NCBI GenBank assembly: GCA_963708235.1
Contig: OY970200.1
Span: 3,224,001 to 3,288,000, forward strand
Direction: 5' to 3'
DNA: 64,000 bases
DNA from: G963708235 sp963708235
Lineage (GTDB): Bacteria > Actinomycetota > Acidimicrobiia > Spongiisociales > UBA5794
Below are positions 53,581 to 62,085 of the stretch, one piece after another. The notes under the pieces are model-generated. The model saw only the letters and a program-made list of their open reading frames with translations, made no database searches and was not told where the DNA came from. Position numbers and translations under genes: made by a program. Position 1 is the stretch's first letter, and every line of letters starts with the position of its first letter.

Positions 53581-54064
53581 CCCATCGCTGCTGGTGTGTG
53601 GCTGGTGAACCGGTGCGCAACTTGTTGCAGGGGCGTGTGTGGAAAACGCCCTTGTGGTGCGTGGATGGTGAACGCGTCCGGGGGGTCTCCTCGGTGCACC
53701 GTGGTGATCGGGGTGGTGTGATCGGTCATGAGGGCGAGAATGCGGTGACGCGTTCACCAGATGCGCACCAGATCAGTGATTCCTGGGAGAAATTCAGCCC
53801 ACGGGGTCTGTATCTGGGCGGATTCGGCCGGTGATTGCTCCCCAGGCCCCCGCTGATCCCACCCCGGTCGATGGACGTCGAACCGATACCCGGCGGCGGA
53901 CGCCTCGACCCCGCCTGGCCACCGCTCCGGCCCGGATCTCCCGGATCGTCTTGTGTGTCAACGGATTCGGCCCGACGACCGGGCACCGTGGTGTGTGTTT
54001 GGTGAACGGTTGGTGCGTCGTTGGTGCGTCGTTGGTGTGTCGTTGGTGTGTGTTTGGTGAACGG
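53581..54064. repeat. Iteron-like repeats beside the relaxase gene (oriT/oriV candidate)
   Basis: Four 11-bp units TTGGTGCGTCG, TTGGTGCGTCG, TTGGTGTGTCG, TTGGTGTGTGT run head-to-tail at 54010-54053 and are flanked on each side by TTTGGTGAACGG (~53998 and ~54053). Variants CTGGTGTGTGGCTGGTGAACCG (split here: CTGGTGTGTGG then CTGGTGAACCG, 53590-53611) and TGGTGCGTGGATGGTGAACG (~53656) occur closer to the relaxase start. The same motif family is found at 28.33-28.47 kb. No gene is supported between 53542 and 54227. Confidence 0.65.
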
Positions 54065-54227
54065 CCCGGGCCACGGTGAACCCTGCTGCCGAGGCCGACA
54101 GGGGCCGGGGCGACCCAGGAGGGGCACGAGGATGAACGGATTTCGCGGATCGGACCTCTTCACCCGTAGGGCCGCGGGGCGTAGGGTGAGAGGTTCAGTG
54201 ACGGACGCGGAATGCGAGGGGTACACC

Positions 54228-55274
54228 ATGAACCCCAATCGACACTCCAGGGGGGTCCGGGGGGACTGGTTCATCCGTGTGTTGTTCGTCGCCGTCACCG
54301 TTGCGCTAGTCGCCGCCTGCAACGGGTCCGTCCCCTCCACGACCTCGACCACGACCTCGTCGACGCCTCCAACCTCAACGACCCCGGCCTCGACGACGAC
54401 CAGGCTGCCGGCATCCACGACCACATCCATGGTTCCTGCGACGACCGAGCCGGTGCCTCCCGACGAGGCAGTCGAGGAGGCGTGGCTCGAGTTCTGGGAT
54501 GCGTGGGTCGCAGTCCGAGCGAGCGACCCGCTCGATGCCGCACCCTTGGAAGCGGTCGCCTCTCCACAGGTGGTGGACGCGGCCGTGACATTGTTCGAGC
54601 GGGACCGGGACTCGAACCCGACCGGTGTGGCGACCGACGTGTTCGCCAGCGCAACCGTGGTCGAGATGGCGGCCGACGCTGCGGCTGTCGAGGACTGCGT
54701 CGTGCTGGCACCGAGCTTCACCAACACCGGAGGCATCCGGTACGAGGCCGACCTCCGGCCCAGTGACGGTGGATGGGTGGTCACCGATCTCCGTATCCGC
54801 TCCGCCGGCGGCTGCGTTCCATCCGAGTTCGAGTCGGCAGCGATTGCCGGCTACGAGGCCTACTACGAGGCCGTCGCAGAGTTCTGGGATCCGCCGGATC
54901 CGTCGAGCCCGCTGATCGACGAGGTCCTCGTTGATCCTCGTCGCAGCAGCATCGTCGCCCTGCTGGAGGAGCATGCGGATCGCGGCGTCGCCTTCCGCAG
55001 TGATCCCACTACCCACCCCGAAGTGATCGAGGTACGAAGCACGACCGAGGTCGTGATCCTCGACTGCTACGAACCTGCCGCAACAGATGGTGTCTTCGAC
55101 CTCGAAACAGGAGAACGCCTCCCCGACGAACCCGCGATCCGAGACGGTCAACGCAACCTCAGGTCGGCCGTGATGATCTTGGATGAGGGACGGTGGAAGG
55201 CATCGGACTTCCAAGGACAAGTTGACTTCACATGCGAGTTCGCACCTACCAATCGAGGCTTGCCCTCCGTCTGA
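54228..55274 (+). CDS. Lipoprotein of unknown function
   Basis: A protein of 348 aa. Signal peptide with lipobox LVAAC (Cys ~26), a long Thr/Ser/Pro linker (~30-75), then two NTF2/SnoaL-like alpha+beta halves (AVEEAWLEFWDAWVAV... and AAIAGYEAYYEAVAEFWDP...), each starting with a Trp-rich helix. Such lipoproteins are common next to actinobacterial conjugation genes. ATG at 54228 with GAGGGG; it leads the operon that continues into the Tad genes, overlapping the next gene by 43 bp. Confidence 0.7.
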   Translation: MNPNRHSRGVRGDWFIRVLFVAVTVALVAACNGSVPSTTSTTTSSTPPTSTTPASTTTRLPASTTTSMVPATTEPVPPDEAVEEAWLEFWDAWVAVRASDPLDAAPLEAVASPQVVDAAVTLFERDRDSNPTGVATDVFASATVVEMAADAAAVEDCVVLAPSFTNTGGIRYEADLRPSDGGWVVTDLRIRSAGGCVPSEFESAAIAGYEAYYEAVAEFWDPPDPSSPLIDEVLVDPRRSSIVALLEEHADRGVAFRSDPTTHPEVIEVRSTTEVVILDCYEPAATDGVFDLETGERLPDEPAIRDGQRNLRSAVMILDEGRWKASDFQGQVDFTCEFAPTNRGLPSV

Positions 55275-56130
55275 TCGTCGTCGGTGCGGTGGCGTTGACG
55301 ATGGTGTGCACAGCCGCGATCCCCAGCCTTGCTCACCACTGCACAGGCGGCGGCTCGGTCGACGACGACGGCGGCGATGTGATCGCGGAGTGTCATGGTG
55401 TGACGCCGGGTCGTCCTCCGAGGACTGGTTTCGCATTCGTCTCTGTGGGATCTGTATTGCTCGTCGCTGTATCCGTTCGAGGATGGGTTTCCGGGTGGAT
55501 TTCAAGCTGGAAGGACCGGCCACTGAGGAGGAGGTGGCATTGTTCGGGTTCGATCCGACGGGTGAGTACGTCTGGTATCTGGTGTTGTGCTGGACCGATG
55601 AGGGGGCGATCGATGTGGGGGCGATCGTGGTCGAGGAGACGGCGCCGGTCCCGCCGGAGGTACTGCGTGATCGGGCCCGGGCACGGATCAATCCGCCGCC
55701 GCCGTCGCCGGCGACTTCACCGTCGTTGGACGCGGTGACGTATGTGCAGTTGCCGACGTGGTTGTGGCTTGACGGGTCGGAATGGGGGCCGATCACCGAG
55801 TCGGAGACGCAGGGGTTCACGTCGGTGACCGTGACGGCAACACCGGTCGAGGCAACGTGGTCGATGGGGGACGGCAACGAAGTGGTGTGTGCCGGGCCGG
55901 GTATTGCGTGGGTGCGTGGGTTGGCTGAGGACGCCACGGACTGCGTCCATGTGTACCGGTCGGCGACGTACGGGGAGCCGGGTGGCCGTTTCTCTGCCGG
56001 GGTGTCGGTGCGGTGGGTGTTCGAGTGGTGGATCAACGACCGACCCCAGGGCGAGTTCGGTGACCTGGGGCTGTCGACCGGTTTCGAGATCGCAGTGGCA
56101 GAGATTCAAGCGGTGGAGAGCGGAGGCTGA
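55232..56130 (+). pseudogene. Secreted PKD-like protein ahead of the Tad genes, apparent frameshift
   Basis: From ATG 55232 a clean signal peptide runs to AIPSLAHHC, but the well-biased mature domain lies in another frame: ATEEEVALFGFDPTGEYVWYLVLC, then VTYVQLPTWLWLDGSEWGP and ATWSMGDGNEVVCAGPG...DCVHVYRS, ending at 56130. The frame changes somewhere in 55400-55520. Similar secreted proteins with a TWLW and PKD-like WSMGDG block precede SAF/CpaB genes in Actinobacteria. A sequencing indel or a real mutation could be responsible. Confidence 0.6.
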
Positions 56131-56132
56131 CG

Positions 56133-56798
56133 ATGACCACCACACCAACCACGTCGACGACTCAACGAACGAACGGTGACGGTCGCCGGGACGGCGGATC
56201 GTTCCGACTGGCTTCAGCGACCCGGCCGACCCAGGTGCCACAGTTGGTGGTGGCGCTGTTGGTGATCGGGGTGTCGGCGCTGATTGCTGTGGTGGGGTTC
56301 TCGCAGGCGACGGGTCGTTCACCGGTGTTGGCACTCGCCGCTGACATCGGACGCGGCGAGGTGGTGGAGTCCGGGGACCTGGTCGTGGTGCATGTGGCGT
56401 CCGACGACCAGGTCGTGACGGTGCCACCGGAAACGGCGGCGTCGTTGGTGGGTCGGGTGGCGGTGACGGACCTGTCGGCCGGGGTGTTGGTGGCCCCGGG
56501 CTTCTTCGTTGACCGTGCCGTGGTGGCCCCTGGCGAGGGGGTGGTGGGGTTGGCGCTGGCACCGGGCGAGTACCCGACAGTGCAGCTGGCTCCGGGCGAC
56601 GTAGTCGATGTCGTGTCAACCGACCCGGCAGCCGGGATGGTGGTGTCGGGGGCGGAGGTGTTCGACATCACCGAGTTGGGGACGCAGGGGAGCCGGTTCG
56701 TGTCGCTGCGGATGGCCGCTGTGGATGCGGCGGCGGTGACCGGTTTCGCTGAGGGTGGCGGGGTGCGCCTCGTGCTGGTGGCGGGGGACGGACCATGA
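56133..56798 (+). CDS. SAF-domain protein, CpaB/RcpC-like pilus assembly
   Basis: A protein of 221 aa. One N-terminal helix (~38-58) followed by a SAF domain (~65-130: LALAADIGRGEVVESGDLVVV ... LSAGVLVAPGFF) and a C-terminal beta-rich region. CpaB/RcpC proteins act on the outer side of the membrane in Flp pilus assembly. It is the first gene of a tightly overlapped Tad operon; its stop overlaps the next ATG. Confidence 0.75.
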   Translation: MTTTPTTSTTQRTNGDGRRDGGSFRLASATRPTQVPQLVVALLVIGVSALIAVVGFSQATGRSPVLALAADIGRGEVVESGDLVVVHVASDDQVVTVPPETAASLVGRVAVTDLSAGVLVAPGFFVDRAVVAPGEGVVGLALAPGEYPTVQLAPGDVVDVVSTDPAAGMVVSGAEVFDITELGTQGSRFVSLRMAAVDAAAVTGFAEGGGVRLVLVAGDGP

Positions 56799-57550
56799 GC
56801 CTTGTCGTGTTGTGTTCGGCGCATGCTTCGCCCGGTGTCACCACGGCAGCGTTGGTGCTGGCGGCGGCGTGGCCACCGGATCGGGGCGGCGCCGTGGTGG
56901 TGGAGGCTGACCCTTCCGGTGGGGTGATCGCGGCCCGGTTCGGGCTGGGTGACACTCCCGGTCTGGCGTCATTGGCGGTCACAGCCCGCACCGGCGTCCC
57001 TCACGACGTGTTGGCTGGTCATGTCCAAGAGTTGCCCGGTGGCCTGCCGGTGGTGGCTGGGCCGGCGACTCCGGAACAGGCCGCGATGGTGCTCCCCGAT
57101 GTCACCCCGGTGGTGGTGTCGATGTCGGCGACGTTCGATGTCGTCGTTGATGCGGGACGGGTCCTCCCCGGGTCACCGGCGATGGGTTTGTTGCGGGCGG
57201 CGGACGTGGTGTTGGTTGTGGTGCGCCCTTCACCGGATCAGCTGCGACCGGCCGCTACCCGACTCGAGGCCCTCCAACGCAGCGGCGTTCGTGTGGCGGT
57301 GTGTCTGATCGGTGACGGACCGTACGGGGCGGAGGAAGTCGCCGCCGTGCTCGGTGTCGAGGTTCTCGGGGTGTTGGCGTGGGATCCCCGTTCCGCCGAT
57401 GCTCTCACCGGCACCGACACCCCGAGGCGTGGATTGCGGCACATGCCCCTTGCCCGATCGGCCGCCACCCTCGCCGAGCACCTCACCGTTCGTCTCACCA
57501 CCACCGGACCGGTTGCCGAAGACCGGCAGATGACGGGAGGGATGCGATGA
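56795..57550 (+). CDS. CpaE/TadZ-like ParA-family protein with degenerate P-loop
   Basis: A protein of 251 aa. SIMIBI-fold features are present (VVEADPSGGVIAARFG, VVVDAGRVLPGS, ADVVLVVVRPS), but the Walker A reads SAHASPGVTTAAL, without the lysine and classical GKT. CpaE/TadZ proteins localise the Tad machine and many have atypical Walker A boxes. Probably a scaffold that binds rather than hydrolyses nucleotide. ATGA overlaps on both sides. Confidence 0.7.
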   Translation: MSLVVLCSAHASPGVTTAALVLAAAWPPDRGGAVVVEADPSGGVIAARFGLGDTPGLASLAVTARTGVPHDVLAGHVQELPGGLPVVAGPATPEQAAMVLPDVTPVVVSMSATFDVVVDAGRVLPGSPAMGLLRAADVVLVVVRPSPDQLRPAATRLEALQRSGVRVAVCLIGDGPYGAEEVAAVLGVEVLGVLAWDPRSADALTGTDTPRRGLRHMPLARSAATLAEHLTVRLTTTGPVAEDRQMTGGMR

Positions 57551-58845
57551 CCCCGGACCCGGTGTTGGTGGCACAGGTACGCCAAGCCGTCACCGATCGT
57601 CTCACCGACCAGCTGCAAGGCTCGGGACCGGTGTCGGTTGATGATGAGCGGGAGCTGACCCGGTCGGTGATCGCTGCCGAGTTGCGGCGTATCGCTGAGG
57701 ACGCCTACCGCAACGGCGCCGCACCGCTCGCTGCGGAGATGGAGTCAGCGGTCGCCGATGCGGTGTTCGACCGGTTGTGGGGTCTGGGCAGGTTGCAGCC
57801 GCTGATCGACGACCCGGGTCTGGCCAACATCCACATCAACGGCTGCGACAACGTGTGGTTGGTGTACCGCGACGGCAACAAAATCCCCGGCCCGCCGGTC
57901 GCTGACACCGACCGGGAACTCATCGACGTGATCTCCGCTGCGGCCCGACGGGTAGGACGGTCCGAGAAGCGCTGGGACCAGGTGTCGTGGGAACTGCATT
58001 TGCAGCTCGCAGGCGGTGAGCGTCTCCACGCCGTGATGGGTCTCACCGGACGCCCCGCGGTCACGATCCGCCGCCACGACTTCTCCATCTCCCGCATCAA
58101 GCACCTCATCGACCTTGGCGTCATCGACGACGGCTTGGGCGAGTTCCTCGCCGCCGCGGTCAGAGCGAAACTGAACGTGATCGTCGCCGGCGGCACCAAC
58201 ACCGGCAAGACCACCTTGTTGCGGTGCCTGCTCAACGAGGTCCCAGCGGAGGAGCGGGTGATCACCGTGGAGGACAACCTCGAGCTCGGTCTCGAGCGGT
58301 TCGTTGATCTGCATCCGGATCAGGTGTGTTGGGAGCGGCGCACCGCCAACATGGAAGGTCACGGTGCCGCCACCCTGGCTGATTGTGTGAAGGCCACGTT
58401 GCGCCAGAACCCTGATCGGGTGATTGTTGGTGAGATCCGTGGTGTCGAGGTCCTCGACATGCTGCGCGCTATGTCCCAGGGCAACGACGGGTCAATGTCG
58501 AGCATTCACGCCGATTCCTCCAAAGGCGCGCTGGTGCGCCTGGCGATGTACACCGCTGAGGCCGGGCTCGATGAGGAAACGTCCAACAAGTGGATCGCCA
58601 ACGCCGTTGATCTGATCGTCCACCTCGGCTGGGTCGGCACCACCCGCAGGGTCACCTCGGTGCGGGAAGTCCTCGAAGCGGACGCACGCCAGATCGCCAC
58701 CAACGAGATCTACCGGCCCGCACCGGACGGCCGCGCCGTTCCCGCACCGGGTCCCACCATCCGCAACGGCACCCTCGAACGCCTCGCCGACGCCGGGTTC
58801 GACCCTCACCTGCTGGCCAACCCCGACGGGTGGTGGGGACCATGA
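57547..58845 (+). CDS. tadA: TadA/CpaF secretion ATPase
   Basis: A protein of 432 aa. An N-terminal helical domain, NIHINGCDNVWLVYRDG (~95-115), Walker A GGTNTGKTTLL (~215), the Asp box ITVEDNLEL, Walker B region RVIVGEIRG and the His box SSIHADS. It powers Flp-pilus polymerisation from the cytosol. ATG 57547 in an ATGA overlap; the open frame further upstream is not supported. Confidence 0.9.
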   Translation: MTPDPVLVAQVRQAVTDRLTDQLQGSGPVSVDDERELTRSVIAAELRRIAEDAYRNGAAPLAAEMESAVADAVFDRLWGLGRLQPLIDDPGLANIHINGCDNVWLVYRDGNKIPGPPVADTDRELIDVISAAARRVGRSEKRWDQVSWELHLQLAGGERLHAVMGLTGRPAVTIRRHDFSISRIKHLIDLGVIDDGLGEFLAAAVRAKLNVIVAGGTNTGKTTLLRCLLNEVPAEERVITVEDNLELGLERFVDLHPDQVCWERRTANMEGHGAATLADCVKATLRQNPDRVIVGEIRGVEVLDMLRAMSQGNDGSMSSIHADSSKGALVRLAMYTAEAGLDEETSNKWIANAVDLIVHLGWVGTTRRVTSVREVLEADARQIATNEIYRPAPDGRAVPAPGPTIRNGTLERLADAGFDPHLLANPDGWWGP

Positions 58846-59705
58846 CCCCCCTCACCGCCGCCGGAATCGGCGCCGCCGCCGGGGTGGGGATCTGGCTCGC
58901 CATCTGCTCACTGCGAGGTATCCGGGTCATCCCCCACGCCCGGGACCTCGTTCCCGACACCATCGCCGCCGAACGAGCCGCCGTGTGGCTCACCGGAGCA
59001 CTCGTCGGCGGGTTGCTGGTCGGGTTGGTGACCGGGTGGCCCGTCGCCGGGTTGATGACCACAGTCGGGGTGCTGCTCGGGCCGGCGGTCCTGGGAGGGA
59101 ACCGACGCCGCCGCGACGACATTGCGGTGGCCGAAGCGGTTGCGACATGGACCGACATGATCCGAGACACCATGGCCGGCGCCTCCGGTCTCGAAGAAGC
59201 CCTCGTCCAAACCACCCGCGTTGCCCCCACCGCGATCAAGGCACCGCTGCGGGCGTTCGCCACCCGGTTGCGGCACCAGTCCCTCGACGACGCCCTCGCC
59301 TCGTTGGCCCACGACCTCGACCACCCATCGGCTGATCTGTTGGTGGCGGCGCTGGCGTCCGCCGGGCGACTCGAAGCCCGCGACCTCGGTGGTCTACTGG
59401 GCAGGCTGTCGGAAGCGATCCGTGGCGATGTGCGGATGCGGGTCCGTATCGACATCGGCCGGGCCAGGATCCGCACCTCAGCCAAAATCGCTGCCGGAAC
59501 CACCGCCGCCACCATCACCTTCCTGTACCTCTTCGCCGGACACCTCCTCGCCCCCTACGACACCACCGCCGGGCAACTCTGGCTTCTGGTCGTCGCCGGC
59601 GTGTTTGTAGGGTCGGGGGTGTTGCTGCGTCACTACAGCAACGTCGACATCCCCGACCGGTTCACCCTCCGCACCACCACCGACACCCCGGAGGTTCGGC
59701 GATGA
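58842..59705 (+). CDS. tadB: TadB-like inner-membrane platform protein
   Basis: A protein of 287 aa. N-terminal helices (~5-25 and ~48-85), a T2SSF cytosolic domain with MIRDTMAGASGLEEALV (~105-125), and two C-terminal helices (~220-265). TadB and TadC form the platform through which TadA drives pilin assembly. ATGA overlap with tadA and with the next gene. Confidence 0.85.
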   Translation: MTPLTAAGIGAAAGVGIWLAICSLRGIRVIPHARDLVPDTIAAERAAVWLTGALVGGLLVGLVTGWPVAGLMTTVGVLLGPAVLGGNRRRRDDIAVAEAVATWTDMIRDTMAGASGLEEALVQTTRVAPTAIKAPLRAFATRLRHQSLDDALASLAHDLDHPSADLLVAALASAGRLEARDLGGLLGRLSEAIRGDVRMRVRIDIGRARIRTSAKIAAGTTAATITFLYLFAGHLLAPYDTTAGQLWLLVVAGVFVGSGVLLRHYSNVDIPDRFTLRTTTDTPEVRR

Positions 59706-60610
59706 CGCTGTGGGTGGCGATCCTCGCCGGCGCCGGATTCGGACTCGGCCTCATCCTCCTCGCAAGGGCGCTACGGCCGAGGCCGGTCCCGCTCGCCGAC
59801 GTGTTCGCCGACCTGCAACGCCCCCGCACCCCAACCACCACCACGCCTGCTCCTGGTAGGGGGTGGCGGGGTGTGATCGGGTTGGTGGAGAAGGTCGGGC
59901 TTGTCGACACCGAAACGCTCACCCGTCGGCTGCGGATCCTCGACACCACCCCCGAACAGCACGTCACCACCAAACTCACTGTCGCCATAGCCGGAATGGG
60001 GATCCCAGTCCTGTTCGCCGCCGTGCTACGCCTCGGCGGCATCACCGTGCCGGTGGGGTTGGTGACAGTGGGTGCTGTTGTCCTGGGGACGGTTGGGTTC
60101 GTGTGGCCCGATGTGGGGTTGGCGGATCGGGTGGAGCAGCGACGGCGGGGGTTCCGTCACGCCCTTTCGGCCTACCTCGACCTGGTCACCGTGATCCTCG
60201 CCGGTGGAGGCGGCCTCGAAACGGCCCTCCATACTGCAGCGGAGGCCGGCGACGGCTGGGCGTTTGCGGAGATCCGCCACGCCCTACACCGTGCCCGGTT
60301 CACCGGCCAGACCCCATGGGACGTCTTCGACAGCCTCGGCCGGGAACTCGGCATCGACGAACTGTCCGAACTGGCGGCATCGGCGCACCTCGCCGGTGAC
60401 CAGGGCGCCCGCATCCGCACCACCCTCGCCGCCAAAGCAGACACGATGCGCGCCCACCAAACCGCCGCCATCGAAGCCGCCGGCGAAGCAGCCACCGAAA
60501 AGATGCTGCTCCCCGTCGTCGGTCTCGTCGTCGGGATGATCCTGTTCATCGGATACGGCGTCGTCGAAGCCATCTCCACCCCCGACCCGACCTCGCTCAT
60601 CCAACCCTGA
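59702..60610 (+). CDS. tadC: TadC-like inner-membrane platform protein
   Basis: A protein of 302 aa. T2SSF family: helices near 5-20, ~100-140 and a C-terminal pair (~265-290), with the cytosolic signature YLDLVTVILAGGGGLETALH (~165-185). It is the partner of TadB. Its start overlaps the tadB stop; a 29-bp gap with a strong SD precedes the pilin gene. Confidence 0.85.
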   Translation: MTLWVAILAGAGFGLGLILLARALRPRPVPLADVFADLQRPRTPTTTTPAPGRGWRGVIGLVEKVGLVDTETLTRRLRILDTTPEQHVTTKLTVAIAGMGIPVLFAAVLRLGGITVPVGLVTVGAVVLGTVGFVWPDVGLADRVEQRRRGFRHALSAYLDLVTVILAGGGGLETALHTAAEAGDGWAFAEIRHALHRARFTGQTPWDVFDSLGRELGIDELSELAASAHLAGDQGARIRTTLAAKADTMRAHQTAAIEAAGEAATEKMLLPVVGLVVGMILFIGYGVVEAISTPDPTSLIQP

Positions 60611-60639
60611 CCCGTGTTCCCGGAAGGAGGAACCAACCC

Positions 60640-60861
60640 ATGACCGTCTACATCACCTACCTACAAGCCCTCACCGCAGACACGCTGCGGCGGATGGGCC
60701 GCGACGTGTACGACGAAGAGACCGGCGCCATGTCCACCGAAGCTGCGGTCATCACCGGTGTCCTCGTCGCGGTTGCGGTCGCTGCGGGGATCATCCTGAT
60801 CGCCAAGATGCGATCCAACGCCGAAGCCATCCCCGACGTCGTCACCCCACCCGGCAGCTGA
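60640..60861 (+). CDS. Flp-like pilin subunit
   Basis: A protein of 73 aa. Type IVb prepilin pattern: a charged leader ending in G-A-M-S-T-E (cleavage after Gly29, Glu at +5), then a ~20-residue hydrophobic helix (AAVITGVLVAVAVAAGIILI) and a very short tail. A strong SD (GGAAGGAGG) before the ATG suggests high expression, consistent with the major pilin. A TadV-type prepilin peptidase is not visible in the window. Confidence 0.8.
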   Translation: MTVYITYLQALTADTLRRMGRDVYDEETGAMSTEAAVITGVLVAVAVAAGIILIAKMRSNAEAIPDVVTPPGS

Positions 60862-60863
60862 CC

Positions 60864-61256
60864 ATGCATCAACGGACGGTGCGCAACGGCGAGGCGGGGG
60901 TGACCGCCACCGAACTGGCAGTGCTCATGCCGGTGGTGATCGCCCTCGTCCTCGTCCCGTTCCAGGTCGGGTTGTGGTGGCACGCCACCCAGGTCGCCCA
61001 CGCCGCCGCCCAAGAAGCCGTCGACGCCATCCAAGCCCTCGACGGCACCGAAGCCGACGGCATTGCCGTGGCGACCTGGTTCTTGGACCAAGCCGGGCAC
61101 CTCACCCACAAGCATGTCACCGTGACCCGCAGCGACGAAACCGTCACCGCGGAGGTCACCGGTGTCGCCCCCAGGTTGCTGTTCGATTGGTCCGTCACCG
61201 CCACCGCCATCGGCCCTGTCGAACGATTCACGCCAACCATGGAGGCCGATCCGTGA
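60864..61256 (+). CDS. TadE-like pseudopilin 1
   Basis: A protein of 130 aa. The leader ends GEAG and is followed by VTATELAVLMPVVIALVLV, a type IVb prepilin-like cleavage site (G|VTATE) and helix; the rest is a small extracytoplasmic domain. Follows the pilin by 2 bp and overlaps the next gene (GTGA). Confidence 0.78.
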   Translation: MHQRTVRNGEAGVTATELAVLMPVVIALVLVPFQVGLWWHATQVAHAAAQEAVDAIQALDGTEADGIAVATWFLDQAGHLTHKHVTVTRSDETVTAEVTGVAPRLLFDWSVTATAIGPVERFTPTMEADP

Positions 61257-61684
61257 CCGCTGGGAGGCGGGCGTTGGGTGAGGGGGGTGCGGTGTCGACC
61301 GAGCTGGCGGTCCTCACCCCGGTCCTGATCGGGTTCATGCTGTTCGCCGTGTACGCCGGGCGGGTGACACAGATGGAAGCAGACGTCGCCAACGCCGCAC
61401 ACGAAGCCGCCCGCGCCGCCACCCTCCACGCCACCCCCACCGGTGCCATTGACGCTGCCGAGGTCACCGCCGCAGCGAACCTCACCCACCGGGGAGTGTC
61501 CTGCGGTGAGCTCGTCGTCGCAGTAGATATCGCCGCGTTCAATCCGGGTGGGCAGGTGGCGGTCACGGTCACCTGCCACACCTCGATGGGGGACCTGGCC
61601 ATGCTGGCCGTGCCCGGCGCCCGCACCTTCACCGCCTCAGCGGTCGAGGTCCTCGACACCCACATCGCCGGGGGTGACACATGA
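61253..61684 (+). CDS. TadE/TadG-like pseudopilin 2
   Basis: A protein of 143 aa. GTG start (61253); leader GEGGAVSTELAVLTPVLIGFMLFAV split as GEGG|AVSTE plus a hydrophobic helix, then a domain with two cysteines (SCGELV and TCHTS) likely forming a disulphide. Organised exactly like its neighbours, with ATGA overlap into the third. Confidence 0.78.
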   Translation: MTAGRRALGEGGAVSTELAVLTPVLIGFMLFAVYAGRVTQMEADVANAAHEAARAATLHATPTGAIDAAEVTAAANLTHRGVSCGELVVAVDIAAFNPGGQVAVTVTCHTSMGDLAMLAVPGARTFTASAVEVLDTHIAGGDT

Positions 61685-62085
61685 TGCGTCTGCGGTTGGG
61701 TGAGTCGGGTGCGGTGTCGACGTTCCTGGCGGTGATCGCGGTGGCGTTGGTGATGGCCGGTGGGCTCGCCGTTGACGGTGGCCACAAGGTCGCAGCGTTG
61801 CGTGAGGTCACCCACATTGCGGACAACGCCGCCCGCGCCGCCGCTCAAGCCATCGACACCGACACCCTCCGGACCGACGCCACCGTCGCATTGGACCCGG
61901 ATCGGGCGGTCGCCGCCGCCGAGCAGTACCTGGCGTCGGTCGGTCACACCGGCACGGTCACCATCGAAGCCGATCGGGCGACCGTCACGGTGACTCTCAC
62001 CGTGCACCCCCGGCTGCTACCGACCGGGCCGATGACCGTGACCGCCACTGAGACCGCCACCGCCCTCAGCGAGGACCCCTCATGA
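61681..62085 (+). CDS. Pilus-assembly Tad-like protein 3 (TadG-like)
   Basis: A protein of 134 aa. GESGAVSTFLAVIAVALVMAGG with Phe in place of the usual Glu at +5, so it may not be processed or polymerised like the others; then DGGHKVAALREVTHIADNAARAAAQ, the conserved Asp/Asn block of Tad-like proteins. ATGA overlaps on both sides. Confidence 0.75.
   Translation: MMRLRLGESGAVSTFLAVIAVALVMAGGLAVDGGHKVAALREVTHIADNAARAAAQAIDTDTLRTDATVALDPDRAVAAAEQYLASVGHTGTVTIEADRATVTVTLTVHPRLLPTGPMTVTATETATALSEDPS

Noticed and set aside
54010..54053. CRISPR-like or VNTR reading of the 11-bp repeats
   Set aside because: Units are head-to-tail without spacers and sit beside a relaxase, which fits iterons better.
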